Assembly: GCF_001612745.1 (NCBI RefSeq)
Contig: NZ_BDBA01000004.1
Location: 62,001-126,000, forward strand
DNA: 64,000 nt
Direction of reading: 5' to 3'
Source of the DNA: Nocardia amamiensis NBRC 102102
Lineage (GTDB): Bacteria > Actinomycetota > Actinomycetes > Mycobacteriales > Mycobacteriaceae
Position numbers and translations under genes: made by a program. Under the pieces are notes generated by a model that saw only the letters and a list, made by a program, of their open reading frames with translations, was not told the origin of the DNA and searched no databases. Shown in pieces: positions 8,909-16,281 of this stretch. How positions within the stretch are numbered: position 1 is the first letter of the stretch; the number at the start of each line of letters is the position of its first letter.

Positions 8909-9118
8909 TCACCACGTGGGCCCGGGCGTGAGTTCCAGGCGCAATCCGGGCCGCCAGCCCAGTTCGGTGAAGGCGTGCTTGTCCACGACACGGCCCGTCT
9001 CGCCGACGGTGCACATGCCGTAGATGATGCTCTGGTCAGCGGTCCGCACAACGGGTGTCGCGGAGAGCTGTGCCTGCAACCGCGACTGCGGTGGAACGAC
9101 AGGCGCGATCACCGGCAA
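8909..9118 (-). pseudogene. AbrB/SpoVT-like regulator, truncated at the CRISPR array
   Basis: From a TTG at 9118 (GTG 9112 also possible) the frame encodes VPPQSRLQAQL, then SIIYGMCTVGETGRVVDKHAF, and TELGWRPGLRLELTPG before a stop 5 bases from the last CRISPR repeat. GETGRVV followed by LGWRPGLRLEL is the beta-hairpin and loop pattern of AbrB/MazE/SpoVT swapped-hairpin DNA-binding proteins. Relatives continue with a second part (RLPAAVR...LxPGDRVLL) that is missing here. The 69-residue product is therefore probably only the first half, cut where the array ends. Confidence 0.5.
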
Positions 9119-9220
9119 TCACCCCGCCAGCAAACATTTTCGAGGCCGCCGAAGCGGCGGGATCCGGCAGATACGCCAAAGATCGGCGCAGGTCAGAGGA
9201 ACGATTCACTGGTGATCCTG

Positions 9221-9248
9221 CGTGTGTTCGAGTGCACTCGCACACACG
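9221..9248. repeat. 28-bp near-perfect palindrome in a gene-poor stretch
   Basis: The arms CGTGTGTTCGAGTG and CACTCGCACACACG pair at 13 of 14 positions, with no spacer. It could be a regulator binding site or a hairpin. It lies between the truncated AbrB-like gene and the IS element, with no intact gene next to it. Confidence 0.55.
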
Positions 9249-9825
9249 GCACCGATAGTCCAACAGTTCCGTTGGGACTCTGTGCGCGAGAGGGGACTTG
9301 GTTACCGATTCGGGCCACCGATGGGGTGGATCCGTGCGGAAGACACCTCTAAGATAGATCGCTGACTGGTAACCGTCAACTTGGATCTTCGGCCTGTATG
9401 TGAAAGTGGCAGGGGTGGCACAAGTTTCGCCACCTTGATGAAATAGCTGAGAAATATTTCTGTGTGGAAACGGGTACAGAAGAGGTCGAGACGGCCGCGC
9501 AGCGTCCCGCGAGCCGATTGTCGGGCCGTGAGTTCTTCGAAGTACCAGTGGACGAAGCGATCGACGCCGTCCAAGTTGCCGCGCGACAGGTGGCCGGAAT
9601 CGGTCGCTGGGCCTCTACCGACTCCTACCGCATAGTCGGAGCAGGTGATCGGGTGGCGTTGAAACCACTGCTGCGGCTGAGGCGCACGGTCTTACAGTGG
9701 TCGCGCCGACGTAGGAGCTTCGGCAGTCGCTGTGTTGACACGCCAACTGGCCAACCGATGATCGCAGGTCATCGCCGTTGCCATGTGTGATGTGCCCCGC
9801 CGAGGGTACATCGCACATGGGAATC
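9249..9825. other. 577 bp without a convincing gene
   Basis: Open frames exist on both strands (for example 9302-9574 minus and 9464-9790 plus), but none has a ribosome site, a domain or steady codon use. Base composition dips around 9380-9470, as in decayed or foreign DNA. The stretch ends at the TA where the IS630-type element is inserted. Confidence 0.5.
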
Positions 9826-9827
9826 TA

Positions 9828-9853
9828 GTGTCCTGAGTCGTTAATTCGTTGGC
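9828..9853 (+). repeat. left terminal inverted repeat of the IS630-type element
   Basis: It begins GTGTCCTGAG directly after the TA target site and matches the right end with a single difference at position 21 (G here, T in the reverse complement of the right end). Confidence 0.93.
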
Positions 9854-10955
9854 GGGCTACGATATTCGGGTGTCGCAGAAGGTGAAGCCTCTGGAGCTGT
9901 CGGATGCCGAGCGTCAGGTATTGCGTGGGTGGGTGCGTCGCCGAAAGACCGTGCAGGCGTTGGCAATTCGATCTCGGATCGTGTTGGCGTGCGCGGAAGG
10001 TGGGTCGAACACCGAGGTCGCGGGTCAGCTGGGTGTGACGCGAGAAACTGTGCGCAAGTGGAGAACTCGGTTCGAGCGTGATCGACTCGAGGGGGTGTCG
10101 GACGAACCGCGGCCGGGGGCGCCGCGCAAGATCACCGATGAACAGGTGGAACGGGTGATCACAGCGACCCTGGAATCTCAACCGTCGCACCATGATTCGC
10201 ACTGGTCGACGCGGTCGATGGCGGGCGCGACGGGCATGTCGCAGTCGGCGATCTCGCGGATCTGGCGGGCGTTCGGACTCAAACCCCACCTGGTGCAGAC
10301 CTGGAAGCTGTCGACCGACCCGCAGTTCATCGACAAGGTCCGCGACGTGGTCGGGCTGTACATGAACCCGCCGGAGAACGCGCTGGTCTTGTGCGTGGAC
10401 GAGAAAACCCAGATGCAAGCCCTGGACCGGACCGCACCGACACTGCCGATCATGCCGACCACGCCGGCGCGCATGACCCACGACTACGTGCGCAACGGCA
10501 CCACCAACCTGTTCGCCGCACTCGATCTGGCCAGCGGCTCGGTCATCGCCGAGCACTATCCGCGCCATCGCCACCAAGAGTTCCTGCGGTTCCTCAAAAC
10601 GATCGACAAGGCGGTACCTGTCGAGTTCGACCTGCACCTGATCTGCGATAACTACGCCACCCACAAGACCCCCGAGGTCAAGAAATGGCTGCTGCGCCAC
10701 CCCCGCTTCCATGTGCATTTCACCCCCACCTCCGCCTCGTGGCTCAACCTCGTCGAACGCTGGTTCGCCGAGCTGACCAATCGCAAACTCCGCCGCTCGG
10801 CCCACCGCAGCGTCACCGGACTCCGCGCCGACGTCCAAGCCTGGATCAACGCCTGGAACGCCGACCCGAAACCGTTCGTCTGGACCAAAACAGCCGACGA
10901 GATCCTCGAAACACTCGCTGCCTACTGCCAAAGAATTAACGACTCAGGACACTAG
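9849..10955 (+). CDS. IS630-type DDE transposase
   Basis: This 368-residue protein has an N-terminal HTH region (about 15-75; TEVAGQLGVTRETVRKWRTR), a second winged part (about 80-145; STRSMAGATGMSQSAISRIW) and a DDE nuclease with D184 (VLCVDEKTQ), D267 (LICDNYATH) and E303 (SWLNLVERWFAE). All three catalytic acids are present. The frame opens with TTG at 9849; GTG at 9870 would remove 7 residues and is also possible. The stop codon TAG uses the TA of the target duplicate plus the next G, so the element supplies no stop of its own. Confidence 0.93.
   Translation: MAGYDIRVSQKVKPLELSDAERQVLRGWVRRRKTVQALAIRSRIVLACAEGGSNTEVAGQLGVTRETVRKWRTRFERDRLEGVSDEPRPGAPRKITDEQVERVITATLESQPSHHDSHWSTRSMAGATGMSQSAISRIWRAFGLKPHLVQTWKLSTDPQFIDKVRDVVGLYMNPPENALVLCVDEKTQMQALDRTAPTLPIMPTTPARMTHDYVRNGTTNLFAALDLASGSVIAEHYPRHRHQEFLRFLKTIDKAVPVEFDLHLICDNYATHKTPEVKKWLLRHPRFHVHFTPTSASWLNLVERWFAELTNRKLRRSAHRSVTGLRADVQAWINAWNADPKPFVWTKTADEILETLAAYCQRINDSGH
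10927..10952 (-). repeat. right terminal inverted repeat of the IS630-type element
   Basis: It ends CTCAGGACAC directly before the TA target duplicate. It also encodes the last residues of the transposase (RINDSGH). Confidence 0.93.
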
Positions 10956-11129
10956 CAGCCCATGGTCGCGGCGTCGGTGTTGTGTGCGGGGTGATGGCGG
11001 TGCGCGCAGCGCGCTGCGCGGCGGCCTGCGGGCATCCGGCGGTTCCGCCAACGCGCGCTCATAGCCGCTAGGCGGGTGCTCGCTACGGTGGCAGTTACGG
11101 CCCGAGGTGACAACTACAACCTGTCGTAA
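10956..11129. other. gene-free flank between the IS element and the Tat-protein remnant
   Basis: Reading the minus strand from the Tat remnant toward the IS element, protein-like sequence is lost before this stretch. It contains arginine-rich open frames typical of random high-GC DNA (GCGCGCAGCGCGCTGCGCGG-type runs) and no recognisable domain. Confidence 0.45.
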
Positions 11130-11267
11130 ACGTATCAATGCTGGTTGCGGGACAAGAGGATCCGCCCCTGAGCCCGCTGCGCGGGTCGCCATCCATCCGC
11201 TGGCCGCCGCGGCTGCTGTCGCGGCCAGAAAACGTCGACGTCCCAGGTGGTAGCGCTGGCTGGTCAC
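11130..11267 (-). pseudogene. 5' fragment of a Tat-exported protein gene
   Basis: A GTG at 11267 follows GAGGAG by 5 bases and encodes MTSQRYHLGRRRFLAATAAA, then AAASGWMATRAAGSGADPLV: a twin-arginine signal (GRRRFLAA) with a hydrophobic core. After about 45 codons the protein-like character is lost and the frame drifts into arginine-rich nonsense up to the IS element about 180 bases on. The body of the gene seems to be deleted. Its start overlaps the stop of a 57-codon leader frame (GTGA), and the operator at 11437 lies upstream, so this was once a member of the shared regulon described below. Confidence 0.6.
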
Positions 11268-11437
11268 GAAGTCTCCTCGGTGCGGTGGTGAGCGGCACGG
11301 TTGGGCGCCGCGGGACCGGCGACGAGAAACGCGGGCCGGATGAACCGCGACCGGGCGGCGCGGGGAATGAGCAGGCAGGGCGAGCCGGCTTCTCGAACTC
11401 GAGCCACGCCGTGGCCCCGGGACTGTGCGCTGACCAT
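11264..11437 (-). CDS. 57-codon leader frame starting at the shared operator
   Basis: The ATG at 11437 is the last base of the 29-bp operator plus two. The frame (MVSAQSRGHGVARVREAG...) runs without a ribosome site and ends exactly on the GTG of the Tat-signal gene (TCGTGACC). The same layout, an operator-linked ATG and a short frame overlapping the next start, is seen at 51515-51568. It could be a leaderless, translation-coupling frame, or chance; the peptide itself resembles nothing known. Confidence 0.35.
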   Translation of the reverse strand: MVSAQSRGHGVARVREAGSPCLLIPRAARSRFIRPAFLVAGPAAPNRAAHHRTEETS

Positions 11438-11465
11438 GATAAAGGACACAGTGTGACCGTTATCA
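11437..11465 (-). promoter_or_regulatory. shared 29-bp operator, site A (Tat-protein remnant)
   Basis: This is the most symmetric copy: reading the minus strand, arms TGATAACGGTCACA and TGTGTCCTTTATCA around a central C pair at 12 of 14 positions. The core is GGTCACACTGTGTCC. TTGAC begins 13 bases upstream of the palindrome (11478), the same offset as in sites B, C and D. An ATG follows directly at its downstream end. Confidence 0.75.
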
Positions 11466-11590
11466 TGTTCGGTGTCAAACCGGGTGCACCCCGGACGTTC
11501 GGGGAAGAAGGGGCCGCTGGTCTGAGCTGCGACGGACATGGTGCTTGCGAGGTGCGGGAGTATGCCGCGGCGGACCTCGAGTGCAGAATT

Positions 11591-11627
11591 GGGGACCGAA
11601 TCCGTTGCCTTATCGGATTCGGTCCCC
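11591..11627 (-). terminator. hairpin terminator after the acyltransferase gene
   Basis: GGGGACCGAATCCG and CGGATTCGGTCCCC form a perfect 14-bp stem with a 9-base loop, 38 bases past the acyltransferase stop. No strong T-run follows, as is common in high-GC actinobacteria. Confidence 0.7.
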
Positions 11628-11664
11628 ATCTCCGTTGTCTACGGACTCATCGCCGTCGAATATT

Positions 11665-13074
11665 TCACGTGACGGGTTCGGACCGGGGAGTTGTGCGGGG
11701 TACCGGATCTGCCGTCGATGAAGGTGTGGATGACATGGTGGCCGCTGAACTCGCTACGGTTTCCTTCGCTGATTCGTCGACTTCTTTTGCGGTATCGGGC
11801 GGCGGGGTTACCTTGGTCTTCTTGCGTGCCCACCGGCGCATGATCGGCTTGTCCACCAGGTGGTAGAGCGCGGCGGCCAGTGGTAGCTGAATGACGAATG
11901 TCAATGCGGTGATGAACAGATAGCCGTGGAGACCCCAGCTGTGCCCGGCGATGAGGTGGCGCTGCAGGAACAGCTGGACGGGATATCCCACCATGTAGAA
12001 CGCGAAAGATACGTCGCCCAACCACACTCCGAGCCTGCTGCTGTAAATCCCTTTGATGCCGCGGAGATCGCGCACCGCATAGGTCGCGATGAGTGCGGCG
12101 AGGGGCAGCATCATCACCATGGAGGTCTTGAACGCCATCGGCACGTAATAGGTCAGGGCGTAGGCCCCGGCGCTGGCGACCAGCGGCCAGGCGAGGTTGG
12201 TGTTGCGCCACATTCCCGATTTCACCAGGCGGCAGAACATGACGCCGACAAAGAATTCCAGCAGGCGGGTGGGCGGGAATTGGTAGGACAGCCATGCGCT
12301 GGTCGGCATCGTAAATGTTCCTGAACTACCGCCGGACCCGGGCATGTCGGGGGACATGGGCATACCAGGGGACGCGGACATGGCGGCCGAATAGTCATAG
12401 CCCGACCAGGTTATGTCCGGCGATTTCTGCAGGGGTGGATACATCGACGCCATGCTCGAAATGTCGAAGGCAGGAAAGGCGAAGTGGATTATCAGGTGTA
12501 TCGCCAGCAGGATTCCGGAGAGGATTCCGATGGTCCACCAGATCGCTCGCCCGCGGATTCGGTTGATGAGTGGCACCAGGAATGGGAAGAGGAAGTAGAA
12601 CAGCATTTCGGAGCCGAGGCTCCACGACGGACTGTTCAATTCCGCACTGGTGCCCCAATCCTGCGACCAGGTATGGATCAGCAGGAAGTTCGGGATCTGA
12701 CCGGCCAGTTCGGCGAGTGGGAAACCGAGCAGGACCACGACTATGAGGGCAGTGATCAGATGCGACGGAAAGATTTTGAATACCCGTCGCCGAAGAAATG
12801 CGCGGATGGTGTCCTTGGCGCTGTCGTACGACCAGTCGATGATGAATCCCGACAACAGGAAGAAGAATGCGACGCCGGTCGCGCCGAGTTGCAGCGGGAT
12901 GATGTCCGACAGCTTTTTCGAGGCGTCCGAGGTCGCGAACGGATATATTTGGACCAGGAATCCCGAGTGCAAGAGAAATACTGCGAAGGCGGCAATAAAT
13001 CTCAACCCGGTAAGGGAAGGTAGCGCGGGTAAACGGCCTTTCGTGGAAGCTATTTCCACAGCGGGTGCAGACAT
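11665..13074 (-). CDS. membrane acyltransferase, acyltransferase-3 (OafA/YrhL) family
   Basis: This 469-residue protein has about 10 membrane helices. The family's first-helix motif is present (SLTGLRFIAAFAVFLLHSGF, with the catalytic-type histidine in LLHSG), as are FFFLLSGFI and the FLRRRVFKIFP basic loop. A methionine/proline-rich insert (about 245-275, MSPDMPGSGG) lies in a loop, and a Ser/Thr/Pro-rich tail (about 420-469) is probably cytoplasmic. Members transfer acyl groups to sugars, lipids or antibiotics at the membrane; the acceptor here is unknown. It is a single gene with a strong hairpin behind it. Confidence 0.85.
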   Translation of the reverse strand: MSAPAVEIASTKGRLPALPSLTGLRFIAAFAVFLLHSGFLVQIYPFATSDASKKLSDIIPLQLGATGVAFFFLLSGFIIDWSYDSAKDTIRAFLRRRVFKIFPSHLITALIVVVLLGFPLAELAGQIPNFLLIHTWSQDWGTSAELNSPSWSLGSEMLFYFLFPFLVPLINRIRGRAIWWTIGILSGILLAIHLIIHFAFPAFDISSMASMYPPLQKSPDITWSGYDYSAAMSASPGMPMSPDMPGSGGSSGTFTMPTSAWLSYQFPPTRLLEFFVGVMFCRLVKSGMWRNTNLAWPLVASAGAYALTYYVPMAFKTSMVMMLPLAALIATYAVRDLRGIKGIYSSRLGVWLGDVSFAFYMVGYPVQLFLQRHLIAGHSWGLHGYLFITALTFVIQLPLAAALYHLVDKPIMRRWARKKTKVTPPPDTAKEVDESAKETVASSAATMSSTPSSTADPVPRTTPRSEPVT

Positions 13075-13222
13075 GGAAAGGTAACCACCTCTCGGGCGGG
13101 AATGTAGTCGGCGAAATGTGGTGACACGTCGATTCGCCGTTGAGTGAAGTCCGGCTCGGTGTCCGTTCCCAGCCTAAGTCAAAGTTGCATACCTCGGCAA
13201 GTTTGCACAACCTGGCAGAATT

Positions 13223-13831
13223 CTAAGAATCTGCTCCGGGTTGGTTCAGGGCAGGTCGCAGGCGCTCGAACGCCTCGCGCAGCAGCTCCTCGAAGTCGCG
13301 CCCGGATCCCTTGTCCGCCAACGCTACTGCGGCTTCGACCGCCGCCTCCGAAGCCGCGACCACGAGCATCGGATACACATCGGTGACGGCGTCGGTGCCG
13401 GTTCGCCGCGCGACGACCTGCGCCAGCCGCTGCTTATCCTCCATGCGGGCGAGGGTGTACCTGGCCATCATGGCGGGCGTCGATTCGACGGTCCGAATCA
13501 TGGCGGTGACTCCATCGATGCCACCGGGTACCGCTTCGAACATTTCCAGAGTGACGGCCAGCAGCGCGTCCCACACACCCTCCTCGGCGGGCCGGGTGGC
13601 CAGTGCCGAGACCATGTCGTCGAAGCTGCTGCGGACAGCGTGCTCGACGGCTGCTTCCTTGCTCGTGAAGTAGTTGTGAAAGGTGCGGACCGAGACGTCG
13701 GCGGCTTCGGCGATAGCGTCGATCGTGACCTTGTCCAGACCGATCTCGTTGGTCAGTGCCGCGGCGGCCTGGGCGATCGCGGTGCGGGTGGCCGCCTTCT
13801 TCCGTTCCCGCAACCCCGGTCGTGTACTCAT
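13223..13831 (-). CDS. TetR family repressor, probably of the MMPL gene
   Basis: I place the start at ATG 13831 (MSTRPGLRERKKAATRTAIA), behind GGGAGAA; the open frame extends further upstream without support. The 202-residue protein has an N-terminal TetR HTH (about 15-60; VTIDAIAEAADVSVRTFHNYF, with the HNYF variant of the usual xYxHF) and a helical ligand-binding domain. It is divergent from the MMPL transporter gene. A perfect 18-bp palindrome lies between the two starts, so repression of both and release by an MMPL substrate is likely. Confidence 0.88.
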   Translation of the reverse strand: MSTRPGLRERKKAATRTAIAQAAAALTNEIGLDKVTIDAIAEAADVSVRTFHNYFTSKEAAVEHAVRSSFDDMVSALATRPAEEGVWDALLAVTLEMFEAVPGGIDGVTAMIRTVESTPAMMARYTLARMEDKQRLAQVVARRTGTDAVTDVYPMLVVAASEAAVEAAVALADKGSGRDFEELLREAFERLRPALNQPGADS

Positions 13832-13911
13832 TTCTCCCAGCTTAAGGCCGTTGCCAGGCGCTCGGATGCACGGCGCGCGATCCCGCGTGGCGAGTTCTGT
13901 CCAACACAGTT

Positions 13912-13929
13912 GTACTGCATATGCAGTAC
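13912..13929. promoter_or_regulatory. perfect 18-bp palindrome, likely TetR operator for the MMPL pair
   Basis: GTACTGCATATGCAGTAC reads the same on both strands. It sits 80 bases from the TetR start and 60 bases from the MMPL start, a natural place to control both. Confidence 0.8.
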
Positions 13930-13989
13930 TGCCGATAGCCTGCATGTGCACGATGACGACTACGGATCCGCCCGGCGACTATCGACGTC

Positions 13990-16170
13990 GTGGCTGAATT
14001 CCTCTACCGACTGGGTCGGTTCTGCTTCGAGAAGCGGCGTATGGTCGTGCTGCTCTGGGTGGGTTTGCTGGCCGCGCTGGTGTTCGGCGCGGCAAGAGCA
14101 CCCGAGGCCGCCGAGAGCGAGATGTCGATGCCAGGCACGGAATCGCAGCAGGCGTTCGACCTGCTCGATCAGCGCTTCCCCGGGGGCAAATCCGACGCCG
14201 CCGACGCACGCATCGTTTTCGTGGCGCCGCAGGGTCAGCAGATCACTGCCGCCGGGAACCAGGCCGTGGTCGAGAAGGTTGTGGCCGATGTCGCGCATGG
14301 TCCTCAGGTGGCCAACGTGCTCAACCCCTTCCAAGTAGGTGCGATCAGTAAGGACGGTACGACCGCTTACGCCACTGTCACCTACGACGCCGGGAGCGCG
14401 AACATCACCGACGCGACGAAAGCGGCCTTGGAGGACGCGGTCGAGCAGGGTCGGGCGACCGGGCTCACCGTCGAGTTCGGCGGCACCGTCCTGCAGGCGA
14501 TACCCGAGGCGGGTGCGACCGAGGTGATCGGCGTCGCCATTGCCGCAGTCGTGCTGCTCATCACCTTCGGATCCCTTGCGGCGGCAGGGCTTCCGCTGGT
14601 CACAGCGCTGATCGGAATCGGCGTCGGGGTGGCCGCGATCGTGGCGATCGGTTTGTCGTCGACGACCTCGATTCTCGCCATGATGCTCGGGCTCGCGGTC
14701 GGCATCGACTACGCGCTATTCGTCGTCTCGCGGTATCTGGCCGAACGAAAGGCCGGACGAACTGCCGGGGAGGCCGCCGGGCGTGCTGTGGGCACGGCGG
14801 GGTCGGCGGTCATTTTCGCCGGCCTGACCGTCGTCATCGCACTGGCGGGACTGTCGATGGTCGGCCTGCCCGCGCTGACCACCATGGGTTTGGCGGCGGC
14901 GGGCACTGTGCTGGTTGCGGTCGTGATCGCGTTGACATTGCTGCCCGCGCTGCTCGGGTTCTTCCCGAACGCCGTTCTGCCGCGCCGACTCCGCGAGGGC
15001 GATCGCGCGCCGGACGAGGCCCGAAACACTCAGGACAGCATGGGAACTCGCTGGGCGAGGTTTGTCGTGCGCCGACCGATCCCGGTCCTGTTGCTCGCGG
15101 TGATCGGTCTCGGGGTTGTGGCCATTCCGGTCAAGGATCTGGCGCTCGGCATGCCGAGCGATGCGTCGCAGCCGACCTCGACCACGCAGCGCCGTGCTTA
15201 TGACGCGCTCGCCGCGGGTTTCGGTGCCGGCGCCAACGGACCCCTCACCATCGTGGTGGACGCGCAGGGCGCTCCCGATCCGAAAGCCGTTGTGGCACAG
15301 GCTGAAAAGGAGATCTCTGCGACCGAAGGCGTGGTGTCGGTAACCGCTGGGATGTTCAATCAGGCCGGTGACACCGCCGTGCTCACCGCGGTGCCGCAGG
15401 CCGGACCGACCGCCGCCGAGACCAAGGACCTCGTACAAACCCTGCGCGACGAGGCGGGTGAACTGCGCACGGCAACCGGGGCGAAAATGCTGGTCACCGG
15501 AACGACCGCGCTGAATATCGACATGTCGCAGACGCTGTCCGATGCGTTGGTTCCTTATCTGGCGGTGGTGGTCGGATTGGCGATTCTGTTGCTGATGGTC
15601 GTCTTCCGGTCCGTGCTGGTTCCGCTCAAGGCGGCCTTGGGCTTCCTGCTGTCGATATGCGCATCACTGGGCGTGATCGTCGCGGTGTTCCAATGGGGTT
15701 GGTTCGCCGACCTGCTCGGGGTCCAGCAGACCGGACCCGTCATGAGCATGATGCCGATCTTCCTCATCGGCGTGGTGTTCGGCCTGGCCATGGACTACGA
15801 GGTCTTCCTCGTGACCAGAATGCGCGAGGCATATGTGCACGGCGAGTCGGCGACCGAGTCGATCGTTACCGGATTCCGGCACAGCGCGAGGGTTGTCGTC
15901 GCCGCGGCGACCATCATGATCGCCGTCTTCTCGGGCTTCGTCGGGATGAGTGAGTCGATGATCAAGATGATGGGTGTCGGCCTCGCCGCTGCGGTCGTCT
16001 TCGACGCGTTCATCGTGCGGATGACCATCGTTCCGGCTGTGCTGGCGCTACTCGGCGACAACGCGTGGTGGCTGCCGCGTCGGCTGCAGCGGATCTTGCC
16101 GAACGTGGATGTCGAGGGCGAGAGCCTGCGTCATCTCGAGGTGCCCGAATCGGCTCCCGCACGCGTTTGA
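13990..16170 (+). CDS. MMPL/RND family transporter
   Basis: This 726-residue protein starts with GTG (MAEFLYRLGRFCFEKRRMVV) and shows the duplicated RND layout: helix 1, an extracytoplasmic domain (about 45-175), five helices, helix 7, a second external domain (about 395-505) and five more helices. Each half carries the proton-relay GxxxDY-type motif (LAVGIDYALFVVSRY and VVFGLAMDYEVFLVTRM). Length fits the shorter MMPL proteins rather than the MmpL3/11 lipid flippases with long C-terminal tails. Substrates may be lipids, siderophores or drugs. It is controlled by the divergent TetR gene and followed by a strong hairpin. Confidence 0.9.
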   Translation: MAEFLYRLGRFCFEKRRMVVLLWVGLLAALVFGAARAPEAAESEMSMPGTESQQAFDLLDQRFPGGKSDAADARIVFVAPQGQQITAAGNQAVVEKVVADVAHGPQVANVLNPFQVGAISKDGTTAYATVTYDAGSANITDATKAALEDAVEQGRATGLTVEFGGTVLQAIPEAGATEVIGVAIAAVVLLITFGSLAAAGLPLVTALIGIGVGVAAIVAIGLSSTTSILAMMLGLAVGIDYALFVVSRYLAERKAGRTAGEAAGRAVGTAGSAVIFAGLTVVIALAGLSMVGLPALTTMGLAAAGTVLVAVVIALTLLPALLGFFPNAVLPRRLREGDRAPDEARNTQDSMGTRWARFVVRRPIPVLLLAVIGLGVVAIPVKDLALGMPSDASQPTSTTQRRAYDALAAGFGAGANGPLTIVVDAQGAPDPKAVVAQAEKEISATEGVVSVTAGMFNQAGDTAVLTAVPQAGPTAAETKDLVQTLRDEAGELRTATGAKMLVTGTTALNIDMSQTLSDALVPYLAVVVGLAILLLMVVFRSVLVPLKAALGFLLSICASLGVIVAVFQWGWFADLLGVQQTGPVMSMMPIFLIGVVFGLAMDYEVFLVTRMREAYVHGESATESIVTGFRHSARVVVAAATIMIAVFSGFVGMSESMIKMMGVGLAAAVVFDAFIVRMTIVPAVLALLGDNAWWLPRRLQRILPNVDVEGESLRHLEVPESAPARV

Positions 16171-16182
16171 GCTGATCGGCGA

Positions 16183-16212
16183 GCGGTAGGCCACTGCCGG
16201 GTGGTCTACCGC
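16183..16212 (+). terminator. hairpin between the MMPL gene and the two-component system
   Basis: GCGGTAGGCCAC and GTGGTCTACCGC pair over 12 positions with one mismatch and a 6-base loop, starting 13 bases past the MMPL stop. It separates the MMPL transcript from the sensor kinase gene. Confidence 0.65.
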
Positions 16213-16281
16213 ATTCGCGTGGTTCGGTGGATTACCTTCGACACGACAAAAGATCCGATCTCGCGAGACCGAGGGCAGTTG

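Larger units (their letters stand above)
9828..10952 (+). mobile_element. IS630-type insertion sequence, 1125 bp, apparently complete
   Basis: The element is bounded by 26-bp terminal inverted repeats matching at 25 of 26 positions (GTGTCCTGAGTCG then TTAATTC at the left end). It is flanked by the dinucleotide TA on both sides (9826-9827 and 10953-10954), the target duplication expected of IS630/Tc1 relatives. One transposase gene fills it with no internal stop. Two intact ends plus an intact gene suggest recent or still possible movement. Confidence 0.93.

Noticed and set aside
9825-10931. 368-codon open frame on the minus strand across the IS element
   Set aside because: It is the exact mirror of the transposase gene, with glycine/arginine-rich sequence and no domain.
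11138-11866. 242-codon plus-strand frame
   Set aside because: It crosses operator A, the Tat remnant, the hairpin and the end of the acyltransferase gene, and reads as low-complexity sequence.
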